Positions 27,367-35,952 of a stretch of 64,000 nt of DNA are shown here, in pieces (position 1 is the stretch's first letter; every line of letters starts with the position of its first letter). Both the position numbers and the translations under genes were made by a program. Below the pieces are notes generated by a model that searched no databases, had not been told where the DNA came from, and saw only the letters and a program-made list of their open reading frames with translations. The stretch spans positions 546,879-610,878 of the forward strand of contig DOEE01000003.1 in the NCBI GenBank assembly GCA_003524095.1. Direction: 5' to 3'. The DNA comes from Clostridiales bacterium. GTDB taxonomy: Bacteria; Bacillota; Clostridia; Christensenellales; UBA1242.

Positions 27367-28470
27367 TTACTTTTTGCCAAGTAGCCAGCCAAATAGCGAT
27401 TTCTTTTCCTTTTTTGGTTTCTCTTTTTTTTCAATTTTTTCTGGTTTAGCAGATTTTTTTGTGTCTAAAGATTTTTGAATGTCTATGTTATTACTCTCTT
27501 GTTTTGAAACGCTTGTTTCAATTTTTTGAAAAGATGTTTTTGATGAATTATTGACATTTGCACTATGTATTCGACTAAGCATTTCACCTAGTGACTTGGA
27601 ATTGATTTGCATCTTCTCATTTGTCTCTTTGTTTTTAATTTTGGAATTAAGAGCATTTAGGTGAGACAGTTTGTTTTGATTGGCTTGAAAGTCTTGGGAC
27701 TTTTTGTTTTCATGTTCCTTGACTATTGCCGTTTGGTTTTTCAGTCTATTAGCAATATCTATTGCATTAAAAGATTTTTTTGGAGTATCTATTTTTTCTT
27801 CTAAATTAGTCTCATTTACAACTTTTTGTTCGTCATTTGACTGATAGGTCTTAGGAATTACTTTGTCCACAACTGGAGTGTCACTTGCAATTTTTGTAAC
27901 CTTTCTAGTTGTAGTTGTTGTTTTGATTATTTTAGTATTTTTTGGAGTCTCAGTTTGTTTGGTTTCTTTGTCTGTGCTTACAATCAAAATTTCTTTGAGT
28001 TCTTCGTCTACATTAGCATTTGTTCTTTTTAAACTAGTTTTCTTTGTTTTCTTGGTTTCTTCAACTTTGGACTCAACTGGTTGACAAGGAGTAATTGTTC
28101 CCTTTTTCAAACCTTTTTCATATTTTTTCAAAAGTAAATCAAAAGTATCCAAGACAATTTTGTAAACATGAGTTTTTTGTTCGTCCAACTTTGAAAATTT
28201 TTCCAAATCAGTTTCGTTAATTTTTTTTGCTTCGTCAATGGTTTTATTCGTAACAATTTCACAAAAATAAGAACAAATTGCCATAAAAGACGAACAGCCA
28301 CTTGCCTTGTAAGAAATTTTTTGAATAACATTATTGGAATTTATTTGAGCAAAAAACTTAACAACATCGCCAAATTCGTTTTTCTTAGTCATGGCAGTAA
28401 CATTTGCATTTTTGAGAGCAAATAAATATGTAAGATTATTAAGTCTATCAATAACTTCTTGGTTATACAT
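27367..28470 (-). CDS. IscU/NifU-N-like protein with degenerate cysteines and a long disordered tail
   Basis: Residues 1-125 match the IscU/NifU N-terminal scaffold fold: MYNQEVIDRL, GDVVKF, YKASGCSSFM, TIDEAKKINETDLE and KTHVYKIVLD. Of the four classical ligands only Cys59 and His101 remain; the first Cys is Phe33 and the last is Val102. Cys66 and Cys70 are extra. Residues 130-355 are a Lys/Thr/Glu/Asn-rich, probably disordered tail ending in the amphipathic motif KKSLFGWLLGKK, which resembles a membrane-docking helix. It lies 2 bp after the cysteine desulfurase gene, with AAAGGA at its start. It is probably a desulfurase partner, but a canonical Fe-S scaffold role is doubtful. Confidence 0.75.
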   Translation of the reverse strand: MYNQEVIDRLNNLTYLFALKNANVTAMTKKNEFGDVVKFFAQINSNNVIQKISYKASGCSSFMAICSYFCEIVTNKTIDEAKKINETDLEKFSKLDEQKTHVYKIVLDTFDLLLKKYEKGLKKGTITPCQPVESKVEETKKTKKTSLKRTNANVDEELKEILIVSTDKETKQTETPKNTKIIKTTTTTRKVTKIASDTPVVDKVIPKTYQSNDEQKVVNETNLEEKIDTPKKSFNAIDIANRLKNQTAIVKEHENKKSQDFQANQNKLSHLNALNSKIKNKETNEKMQINSKSLGEMLSRIHSANVNNSSKTSFQKIETSVSKQESNNIDIQKSLDTKKSAKPEKIEKKEKPKKEKKSLFGWLLGKK

Positions 28471-28472
28471 AA

Positions 28473-29645
28473 TTAATTTTCCTTTTTCTTTTGTTTAAGT
28501 GGACTTGCTTTTCTTAATTTTTCGATTTCTTCATATAGCACTCTTACGGTGTAATCAATATCGTCTTTGGTGATATTTGTATCAAACGAAAATCTTATAG
28601 TTCCCCTAACTTGTTCATCACTAAGTCCAATCGCTTTGAGAACGTGACTTTTTTCGAGAGAACCCGAAGCACAAGCCGAACCTGTTGACACAGCGATACC
28701 TTTTAAGTCAAGTAACATAATGAGATTTTCACCTTCAACTCCATCAAAAGTCACCGAAACTATGCTATTAGACTTTTGCATCATGTTTCCATTTAACTTA
28801 ATATTTGGAATTTCGTATTCAACCTTTTTGATAAAATACGAAGTAAGTTCATATAGTTTTTTGTCCTTAAAGGCCATATCTCTTGCATTAAGTTCAATAG
28901 CCTTACCAAACCCGACAACTCCAGCGACATTAACTGTTCCGCCACGTCTATTCATTTCTTGTTCGCCACCAAGCATAAACTTGTTTATCTTGACACCTTC
29001 TCTTATGTACAATGCACCAGTGCCTTTTGGCCCATGAATTTTGTGAGCAGAAATACTTAGCAAGTCTACCCCCAAGTCATTGACATTAAGTGGGAAAGCC
29101 CCCAACGCTTGAACAGCATCAACATGAAAATATGCGCCATAATATTTGACAATTTCGCTTATTGCCTTGATATTTTGTATTGTGCCAATTTCGTTGTTGA
29201 CAGCCATGATTGAAACAATTGTAGTAGTTGATTTGATTTCATGTAACAAACTAGACACCGAAACAAGACCAGTCTCGTCAACTGGAAGATATGTTACTTC
29301 AAAGCCTTCTTTTTCAAGTTGTTTGCAAGTATCCAAGATACTATGATGTTCAATTTGGCTTGTTATTATGTGTTTTCCTTTTTTAATATTGGCATAAGCA
29401 ACACCACGCAAAGCCCAGTTGTTTGCTTCTGTGCCACCACTAGTAAAGAAAATCTCGTTGCTTTTTGCACCAAGATATTTTGCAATTTTGTCTCTAGCAC
29501 TATCTACACCACTAACTGCCTCACGACCAAAAGAATGAAGACTACTAGAATTTCCATAAATACTAGTAAGATATGGCATCATTTCTTGCAAAACTTCACC
29601 ATTTAACATTGTTGTTGCTGCATTATCAAGATAAACTCTTTTCAT
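28473..29645 (-). CDS. iscS: Cysteine desulfurase (IscS/NifS type)
   Basis: A PLP enzyme that removes sulfur from cysteine as a persulfide for Fe-S clusters, thiamine or tRNA thiolation. The 390-residue protein has the start RVYLDNAATT, the PLP lysine in SAHKIHGPKGTG and the mobile-loop cysteine in STGSACASGSLEKSHVL, typical of group I desulfurases. GGAG precedes the ATG. It is followed at once by the IscU-like gene. Confidence 0.95.
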   Translation of the reverse strand: MKRVYLDNAATTMLNGEVLQEMMPYLTSIYGNSSSLHSFGREAVSGVDSARDKIAKYLGAKSNEIFFTSGGTEANNWALRGVAYANIKKGKHIITSQIEHHSILDTCKQLEKEGFEVTYLPVDETGLVSVSSLLHEIKSTTTIVSIMAVNNEIGTIQNIKAISEIVKYYGAYFHVDAVQALGAFPLNVNDLGVDLLSISAHKIHGPKGTGALYIREGVKINKFMLGGEQEMNRRGGTVNVAGVVGFGKAIELNARDMAFKDKKLYELTSYFIKKVEYEIPNIKLNGNMMQKSNSIVSVTFDGVEGENLIMLLDLKGIAVSTGSACASGSLEKSHVLKAIGLSDEQVRGTIRFSFDTNITKDDIDYTVRVLYEEIEKLRKASPLKQKKKEN

Positions 29646-29711
29646 TATTATTTCTCCATAAATACTACAAAGTTTATTAGAACAAATTACTTCTTATACA
29701 TATTTTAAAAC

Positions 29712-29742
29712 AAAAAGGCAACTATGTCAATAGTCGCTTTTT
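29712..29742 (-). terminator. Terminator after trx
   Basis: A stem between 29712-29725 and 29730-29742 (AACTAT/ATAGTC core, one mismatch) with flanking A and T runs; functional on the minus strand after trx. Confidence 0.65.
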
Positions 29743-29752
29743 AAAATTTATA

Positions 29753-30055
29753 TTAATTTAATAATTCTTTTAGTCTAGTTTCGCTTATGACTCCAACACT
29801 AGAATTAACTTCTTTGCCATTTTTGAAAATTTTGAGTGTGGGAACGGACATTATTCCAAACTCTTTGACCAATTCTTCGTTTTCGTCTATATCCACTGTT
29901 GCAAGTTTAATATTTAAATCACTTGCAACTTTTTCTACAATTGGCTTAAGCATTTTGCAAGGCATACACCATGTGCCAAAAAAGTCAACTATAACAGTTC
30001 CATCATAATCCAAAACTTCGTATTTAAAGTTATCTTTGTTAATTTCTATCTCCAT
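29753..30055 (-). CDS. trx: Thioredoxin with CMPC active site
   Basis: A 100-residue thioredoxin fold, likely a cytosolic disulfide reductase. The active site WCMPCK has Met where Gly is usual (WCGPC). The cis-Pro motif SVPTLKIF and the TVDIDENEELV strand are intact. AGGAG lies six bases before the ATG. It overlaps tcdA by 17 bp and closes the helD-hisS-tcdA-trx unit. Confidence 0.9.
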   Translation of the reverse strand: MEIEINKDNFKYEVLDYDGTVIVDFFGTWCMPCKMLKPIVEKVASDLNIKLATVDIDENEELVKEFGIMSVPTLKIFKNGKEVNSSVGVISETRLKELLN

Positions 30056-30725
30056 TATTTTCTCCTACGATTTTATTTATTACATAAGCCGAAAGCATAG
30101 TCCCGACCATAGCAGGAAAGTATGCTACACTACCAATAGTATCCCCACAAGGAGTAGATTTATTCGTCGTATAAACCACAGTATGTGATGTTATATTTCG
30201 TTTTCTTAATTCTCTTCGGAGTACTTTGGCTAGTCCGTCATTAGTAGTGTCATAAATATCTCCAATTTTAACTTCGGGAATACCAAATCTATTTCCAGCA
30301 CCCATGGCACTAATAATTTGAATATTATGATTATTTGCATATTCAATGAGTTTTAGTTTGCTAGAAACCATGTCTATTGCATCAATTATATAGTCAAAAC
30401 TATCAAGATTGAAATCTTGAATGTTGTCTATAGTTAATTTTTTGTTGATAGCAAGAATATGTACATCGGGATTAATGTCTAGTAGCCTATCTTTCATTAC
30501 GTCAACTTTAACCTTTCCAATTGTGCTATCAAGTGCAATAATCTGACGATTCTTGTTGCTAATATCTACTACATCATAGTCGACAATTGTCAAATTTCCA
30601 ACTCCTGATCTCACTAAAATTTCGGCAACATATCCACCAACACCCCCAACTCCAAAAAGTATAACTTTGGAGTTTTTTAGTTTTTCAATTTTATCTCCAA
30701 TGAGAAGTTCTAATCTTCTAAACAT
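30039..30725 (-). CDS. tcdA: tRNA threonylcarbamoyladenosine dehydratase (TcdA)
   Basis: An E1-like adenylating enzyme that cyclises t6A37 to ct6A in tRNAs reading ANN codons. The 228-residue protein has the nucleotide motif GVGGVGGYVAEILVRSG, the NRQ motif (NKNRQI) and PCGDTIGSVAYFPA near the C-terminus. In Bacillus the gene (yrvM) follows hisS-aspS; here hisS precedes directly and aspS is missing. The ORF overlaps the hisS stop by 8 bp. Confidence 0.9.
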   Translation of the reverse strand: MFRRLELLIGDKIEKLKNSKVILFGVGGVGGYVAEILVRSGVGNLTIVDYDVVDISNKNRQIIALDSTIGKVKVDVMKDRLLDINPDVHILAINKKLTIDNIQDFNLDSFDYIIDAIDMVSSKLKLIEYANNHNIQIISAMGAGNRFGIPEVKIGDIYDTTNDGLAKVLRRELRKRNITSHTVVYTTNKSTPCGDTIGSVAYFPAMVGTMLSAYVINKIVGENNGDRN

Positions 30726-31971
30726 TTTGTTTCAAATACTCCGCTACATCATTTGACCAAATTTTAATTTGTTCGCCAGTTTCCATGTTTTTGATAGAAA
30801 TTTTATTTTCGTTAATCTCGTCATCACCAATAACCAAAACATATTTTGCTTTGATTTTGTCGGCATATTTAAATTGAGATTTTAGGCTACGATTCAATAA
30901 ATCACTATCTACATTAAATCCTTTTTTTCTGAGAGAATTTACAAATCTTATTACATAATTTTCGTCTTCGGTGTTGCTAGCAACATATACATCTACCCTT
31001 GTCTCATCTTTGAGTTCAATATTTTTGGCTTCCAAATAACCAAGTAATCTCTCAATTCCTATTCCAAATCCAATAACTGGAGTCGGTTTTCCGCCAAGTT
31101 CGGAGACTAACTTATCATATCTTCCACCACCGCCAAGGGCATTTTTGCCAAGACTCAAATCACTATCCCAAAATTCAAATACTAGGTCTGTATAATAATC
31201 TAGTCCACGAACTAGTTTGGTATCCAACTCATATTTTATATTGAGTGATGTTAACATTTTGATTATGTCGTTGAATTTGTGTTTGCAATTATCACAAAGA
31301 TTGTCTGTGATGCTTGGTGCATTTTTTAAAATATCTTGACAAACTGTACTCTTGCAATCAAGAAGTCTAAGTGGATTTGTTTGGAATCTAACATGACAAT
31401 CGTCACACATCTGAGGAAGATGTGGTTCAACAAAGTTTTTTAGCACTTGTTTATAATTTGATTTACATTCATCACAACCCAAAAAATTAAGTCTAACCAA
31501 AGGGTCAATCCCAAAACTACGATAAAAATCTATTGCAATAGACAAAACTTCAATATCGCTTGCAAGCGAGTTTGCACCAAAGATTTCAACACCAAATTGG
31601 TGATGTTCTCTAAGCCTTCCTGCCTGTGGTTTTTCATATCTATAGCATGGTGTTATGTAGTAAAGTTTGACAGGTAGTATATCGTTTCCAAATCCGTTTT
31701 CAATATAAGACCTTACTACCCCTGCTGTTCCTTCGGGTTTAAGAGTAATGCTACGTCCACCCTTGTCAAGAAAAGTATACATTTCCTTGTTGACTATATC
31801 ACTACTTTCCCCGTCTGACCTTACAAACAAATCAGTGCTTTCGAATACAGGTGTAGAAATTTCTTTGAGATTATATTTTTTGGCAAGTAGTCTTGCTTGG
31901 TCTCTAACAATGTCCCATTTATAACTATCTTTTGGCAAAATATCTTTTGTGCCTTTGCAAATGTTTATCAT
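30718..31971 (-). CDS. hisS: Histidyl-tRNA synthetase
   Basis: HisS charges tRNA-His. The 417-residue class II enzyme shows LKPEGTAGVVRSYIENG, motif 2 (PCYRYEKPQAGRLREHHQFG), LVRGLDYYTDLVFEF and motif 3 (IGFGIGIERL). A cysteine-rich insertion (CDEC, CDDC, CDNC) is as seen in clostridial homologues. It lies 8 bp after helD. Confidence 0.97.
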   Translation of the reverse strand: MINICKGTKDILPKDSYKWDIVRDQARLLAKKYNLKEISTPVFESTDLFVRSDGESSDIVNKEMYTFLDKGGRSITLKPEGTAGVVRSYIENGFGNDILPVKLYYITPCYRYEKPQAGRLREHHQFGVEIFGANSLASDIEVLSIAIDFYRSFGIDPLVRLNFLGCDECKSNYKQVLKNFVEPHLPQMCDDCHVRFQTNPLRLLDCKSTVCQDILKNAPSITDNLCDNCKHKFNDIIKMLTSLNIKYELDTKLVRGLDYYTDLVFEFWDSDLSLGKNALGGGGRYDKLVSELGGKPTPVIGFGIGIERLLGYLEAKNIELKDETRVDVYVASNTEDENYVIRFVNSLRKKGFNVDSDLLNRSLKSQFKYADKIKAKYVLVIGDDEINENKISIKNMETGEQIKIWSNDVAEYLKQNV

Positions 31972-31979
31972 TTTTTCTC

Positions 31980-34046
31980 CTAGTTTTGAATTAATTTACT
32001 AAATTCTTGTGAGTTGCAAGTAAGTGTTAATTTGTGAAGTGCACGTGTACAAGCAATATACAACAAATTTCTATCTAGTTCACTTGAGTAACTGTCATCT
32101 ACATTATAAACAATTACTCCATCAAATTCAAGTCCTTTGCTATTATATATCGAAATTATACAAACTTCGTTGTCATACTTGTCAACATTGTCATCAATTA
32201 AATTGATATTTATATTTTTATTTTCGAATTTTTTGGATAAGTCTAGTGCTTGAATATTTGTTTTGGTTATAATCGCAATTGACCTAAAACCTTTTGTTTT
32301 GAAGTCATCAATCAAACTCAAAATTGTGCTAATTTCGTCTTTTTCGTTAGTCTTGATAAACTCAACAGCATCACCGCTACGATTAACGTAGTTTACATTA
32401 GATTTTTTGCCGATTTTATTATAAAACTCAACAATTTGACTAGTACTACGATATGTTTTGTTAAGTTCTACAAAATTGCTTTCAACACCCAAAATATTAT
32501 TAAAAGAATTGAGAATCTTCTTGCTTGAAGTAGGATTAATAGTTTGATTAAAGTCACCAAGCATAGTATAAACACAATCAAAAAGATTTTTTATAATATA
32601 AAGTTGTACAGCGCTATAGTCTTGCATTTCATCAATTACTAAATGTTTGATATTTTCAAATTTGTCTATTCCATAAATAAATATTTTGAAGAATAATATT
32701 CCATAAGCATCTTCGTTTTTGACTTTGTTTCCTACAAGTTTTAGTTTAAGGTTCTTTGAATCCAAAAAATTCATATATGCTTTGACACAATTTTTGTTTT
32801 TGATAGCCTTGTAGAGTTTTGTAAATATAAATTGCTTGTATTTGAGTATTCTATCTACACTTTTAACTTTGTAAAAATACAGGTCAAAAATATTATCCGT
32901 AATCCATTTTAGTCTTGTAAACAAATCTCTATCTTTGTATCTCCCAAAGAATAGTTCTTTGATTTTTTTGCTATCTATCAATGTGTTGTTTACTTCAAAG
33001 TCTTGAATATCAAAATTATTTATATAATTTTCGTTTGCAAACTTAATCATTTCCAACAAAAATTCGTAACTTGTCTTCAAGTTGTATTCATTCAAATCTT
33101 GAGACAAGATTAATCTTTCAATTTGTTCAAACTTTTTTTCAACAATACAATGATTTTTTAGATTAATTCTTGCCAAATCGTCGAGTTGGACTTTGTCAAT
33201 ATCTTGTTCAGCAAGGTCTGGCAAAACTGAAGATATATATGATGAAAAAGCATTATTTGGAGACAAAAAGTTAATGTTTTTGGAAGAAATTTTGCCTTTA
33301 AGTTTATACATAAGATAGGCAATTCTATGGATTGCAATCGCAGTCTTTCCCGAACCCGCTACACCTTGAACCACCAAGTTTTTGTACTCATCTCCACGAA
33401 TAACACTATTTTGTTCTTTTTGGATAGTTTGAACTATGGACTTCATTTGATTACTAGTATTTGAAGCAAGTGCAATTTTAAGCAAATCGTCTTCGATATT
33501 AATGTTGCTATCAATATAATATTTTAATTCGCCCTTATCAATTCCAAACTGTCTTTTTTTATCCAAAAAGCAATTGAGAATTGAACTATTTGTCCTTATT
33601 TGGCACTTTCCATGTTCAACATCATAAAAAATACTTGCAATAGGAGAACGCCAGTCGATAACTCTATAATTTTTTTGGGAACTTTCCAAAGAATGAATAC
33701 CAATATAATATTTTTCGGGATTAAGTTCGTCTCTATCTTTGATAACAATGCTTGCAAAATAAGGCTTGTTTTGCATTTTGTGACAAACTTCAATAGATTT
33801 ATTAATATCAATTGTATCAGATTGCAAATCGTCAAGACGAGATTGCATATTCATAATCTCAACAAAATCGTTATCATTAATTTTGTTTGCATTATTTCTT
33901 AAATATTCCAAATATTCATTATTCGAAGTATCTAGCATATTATCTACTTTTTGCTCATAATTCAAATAATATTTGAGTTTTTTGTTTACGAGTTTAATAG
34001 TATCCGCTAGATACTCTTTTTCTTTTTCAAATTCAATTTTTTCCAT
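31980..34046 (-). CDS. helD: HelD-like superfamily 1 helicase / RNA polymerase-recycling ATPase
   Basis: HelD is a UvrD-like ATPase that removes stalled RNA polymerase from DNA. The protein has an N-terminal coiled coil (about 1-75), the HelD signature YYIGIHSL with RVIDWRSPIASIFYD, Walker A GVAGSGKTAIAIHR, the VIDEMQDYS Walker B, LNKTYRST and a C-terminal CIISIYNSKGLEFDGVIV. Start uncertain: I favour the ATG at 34046 over a TTG at 34070, but neither has a strong ribosome-binding site. Being in front of hisS is unusual. Confidence 0.85.
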   Translation of the reverse strand: MEKIEFEKEKEYLADTIKLVNKKLKYYLNYEQKVDNMLDTSNNEYLEYLRNNANKINDNDFVEIMNMQSRLDDLQSDTIDINKSIEVCHKMQNKPYFASIVIKDRDELNPEKYYIGIHSLESSQKNYRVIDWRSPIASIFYDVEHGKCQIRTNSSILNCFLDKKRQFGIDKGELKYYIDSNINIEDDLLKIALASNTSNQMKSIVQTIQKEQNSVIRGDEYKNLVVQGVAGSGKTAIAIHRIAYLMYKLKGKISSKNINFLSPNNAFSSYISSVLPDLAEQDIDKVQLDDLARINLKNHCIVEKKFEQIERLILSQDLNEYNLKTSYEFLLEMIKFANENYINNFDIQDFEVNNTLIDSKKIKELFFGRYKDRDLFTRLKWITDNIFDLYFYKVKSVDRILKYKQFIFTKLYKAIKNKNCVKAYMNFLDSKNLKLKLVGNKVKNEDAYGILFFKIFIYGIDKFENIKHLVIDEMQDYSAVQLYIIKNLFDCVYTMLGDFNQTINPTSSKKILNSFNNILGVESNFVELNKTYRSTSQIVEFYNKIGKKSNVNYVNRSGDAVEFIKTNEKDEISTILSLIDDFKTKGFRSIAIITKTNIQALDLSKKFENKNININLIDDNVDKYDNEVCIISIYNSKGLEFDGVIVYNVDDSYSSELDRNLLYIACTRALHKLTLTCNSQEFSKLIQN

Positions 34047-34103
34047 AGCATCTTTGTTTTCTTCTAACAATTGTTAAAAGCGAATTTAAATCATAAATTT
34101 TTG

Positions 34104-35417
34104 TTAAATAATATATTTAGTCAAATCATATTTTTTTGTTGTTTCAGCAAAAGTCTTATCAACATATTCTTTGTCGATTGTAATATCTATAAGTTGATGT
34201 TCGCCGTTTGCGTTAAACGAAATATCTTCAAGAAGTTTTTCCATAATATTATGAAGTCTTCTTGCTCCCAAATTTTCGCTTGTTTCGTTTTCTTTTTCAG
34301 CCAAGAAAGCAACTTGTTTGAGAGCATCTTCGGTGAATGTCAAGTTGATATTATCTACTCTAAGCATCTCTTGATATTGCAAAGTTAAAGCATTTTTTGG
34401 TTGAGTTAAGATGTTGTAAAAGTCGTCTTTGTTTAGGTTGTTGAGTTCAACTCTAATTGGAAATCTTCCTTGAAATTCAGGTATTAAATCTTCAACACGG
34501 CTAATATGGAAAGCCCCTGCTGCAATAAACAATATATAATCAGTCTTAATAGTTCCATACTTGGTTGTAACTGTTGAACCTTCGACAAGTGGCAAAATAT
34601 CTCTTTGAACGCCTTCTCTACTTACATCTGGCCCACGATTTGAAGAGCCTTTTCCGGCAATTTTGTCAATTTCATCAATAAAGATTATTCCATCTTGTTC
34701 CGCACGACGAATTGCTTCGGAATTAACGCTATCGTCATCAATTAATTTGTCGCTTTCTTCGGCAATAAGATTTTCATATGCCTTTGAAACGGTCATTTTT
34801 TTCTTTTTCTTTTGCGCTGGGAAAATACTTCCCAATACATTCCCCAAGTCCATATCTGGACCCATTCCAGGTATAATTCCAATTGGTTTGGATTGTTCGG
34901 CTATCATAATTTCGATAACTTCGTTGTCAAGTTTGCCACATTGTAATTCTTCCAAAAGTTGTTCTCTCAAAGTCTTTTCGTCTATATCTGGATTTTGTTC
35001 TTTTTTAGTTGACATTAAGGCATCTAAAATTTTGGTTTCAACTACAATTTTGGCTTTTGATTTAACTTCGTTAACTTTTTCTTCCTTAACCAGTCTAACA
35101 GAACATTCAACCAAGTCTCTTATCATAGATTCACAATCTCTACCTACATAACCTACTTCGGTAAATTTTGTCGCTTCAACCTTAATAAATGGTGCTTTGA
35201 CAAGTTTGGATAATCTTCTAGCGATTTCAGTTTTGCCGACACCGGTTGGTCCTTGCATTATAATATTCTTTGGAGTGATTTCATCACGCATTTCTTTGCT
35301 TAATTTACTACGACGATATCTATTTCTAAGCGCAATTGCAACCGCCTTTTTGGCATCTGCTTGACCTATGATATATTTATCTAATTCATTAACTATTTGT
35401 TTTGGTGACAAATCCAT
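34104..35417 (-). CDS. hslU: ATP-dependent protease ATPase subunit HslU (ClpY)
   Basis: HslU is the AAA+ unfoldase of the HslUV protease. The protein has MDLSPKQIVNELDKYIIGQ, Walker A GPTGVGKTE, an I domain (about 110-240), Walker B IIFIDEIDKIA and the sensor region NLGARRLHNIMEKL. I chose the ATG at 35417 (437 residues) because AGGAGGT lies five bases upstream; an ATG at 35432 overlaps hslV. Length is normal. Confidence 0.96.
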   Translation of the reverse strand: MDLSPKQIVNELDKYIIGQADAKKAVAIALRNRYRRSKLSKEMRDEITPKNIIMQGPTGVGKTEIARRLSKLVKAPFIKVEATKFTEVGYVGRDCESMIRDLVECSVRLVKEEKVNEVKSKAKIVVETKILDALMSTKKEQNPDIDEKTLREQLLEELQCGKLDNEVIEIMIAEQSKPIGIIPGMGPDMDLGNVLGSIFPAQKKKKKMTVSKAYENLIAEESDKLIDDDSVNSEAIRRAEQDGIIFIDEIDKIAGKGSSNRGPDVSREGVQRDILPLVEGSTVTTKYGTIKTDYILFIAAGAFHISRVEDLIPEFQGRFPIRVELNNLNKDDFYNILTQPKNALTLQYQEMLRVDNINLTFTEDALKQVAFLAEKENETSENLGARRLHNIMEKLLEDISFNANGEHQLIDITIDKEYVDKTFAETTKKYDLTKYII

Positions 35418-35418
35418 G

Positions 35419-35952
35419 TTATACCTCCTCAATTGTCAAGTGGTCGTTTGTATAAACGCACATGTCACTTGCAATTTTCATACTTTTCTTAGCGATTTCC
35501 ATAGCATCAAGGTCGGTGTTTTCCATAAGTGCTCTAGCACTAGCCATTGCATATAGACTTCCCGAACCTATTGAACAAACATTGCTTTCTGGCTCAATAA
35601 CTTCGCCACCACCGGATACAATGAGCATTGTATCTTTGTCAGCAACAATCATTTGTGCATCGAGTTTTCTTGGATACTTGTCGTCTCTAAATCCCAAAGC
35701 TACTTCAACAGCACTTCTAAGCAAGTTTCCACTAAACTTTTGCAAAAGTTCTTCAAATCTAGCCTCCAAAGCAAAAGCATCTGCAACTGAACCTGCAAAG
35801 CCAATAACAACTTTGTCATGATAAATTCTACGAACTTTTTTTGAATTATTTTTCATTATAACATGTTCGCCAAGCGTTGCTTGTCCATCACCCGCTATAA
35901 CGGTTCTTCCATTTTTCTTAACACCTATAATAGTTGTTCCCCTTAGTTCCAT
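35419..35952 (-). CDS. hslV: ATP-dependent protease peptidase subunit HslV (ClpQ)
   Basis: HslV is the proteasome-like peptidase partner of HslU. The 177-residue protein is predicted to be processed after MELRG to expose Thr6 (TTIIGVKKNG), the N-terminal nucleophile; Bacillus ClpQ uses Ser instead. GDGQATLG, GFAGSVADAFAL and IGSGSLYAMASARAL are present. It shares one base with trmFO. XerC, which often lies between these two, is absent. Confidence 0.95.
   Translation of the reverse strand: MELRGTTIIGVKKNGRTVIAGDGQATLGEHVIMKNNSKKVRRIYHDKVVIGFAGSVADAFALEARFEELLQKFSGNLLRSAVEVALGFRDDKYPRKLDAQMIVADKDTMLIVSGGGEVIEPESNVCSIGSGSLYAMASARALMENTDLDAMEIAKKSMKIASDMCVYTNDHLTIEEV

Noticed and set aside
34663..35151. 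162-residue plus-strand ORF inside hslU
   Set aside because: Serine-rich antisense frame of a well-conserved gene; no start signal or recognisable domain.
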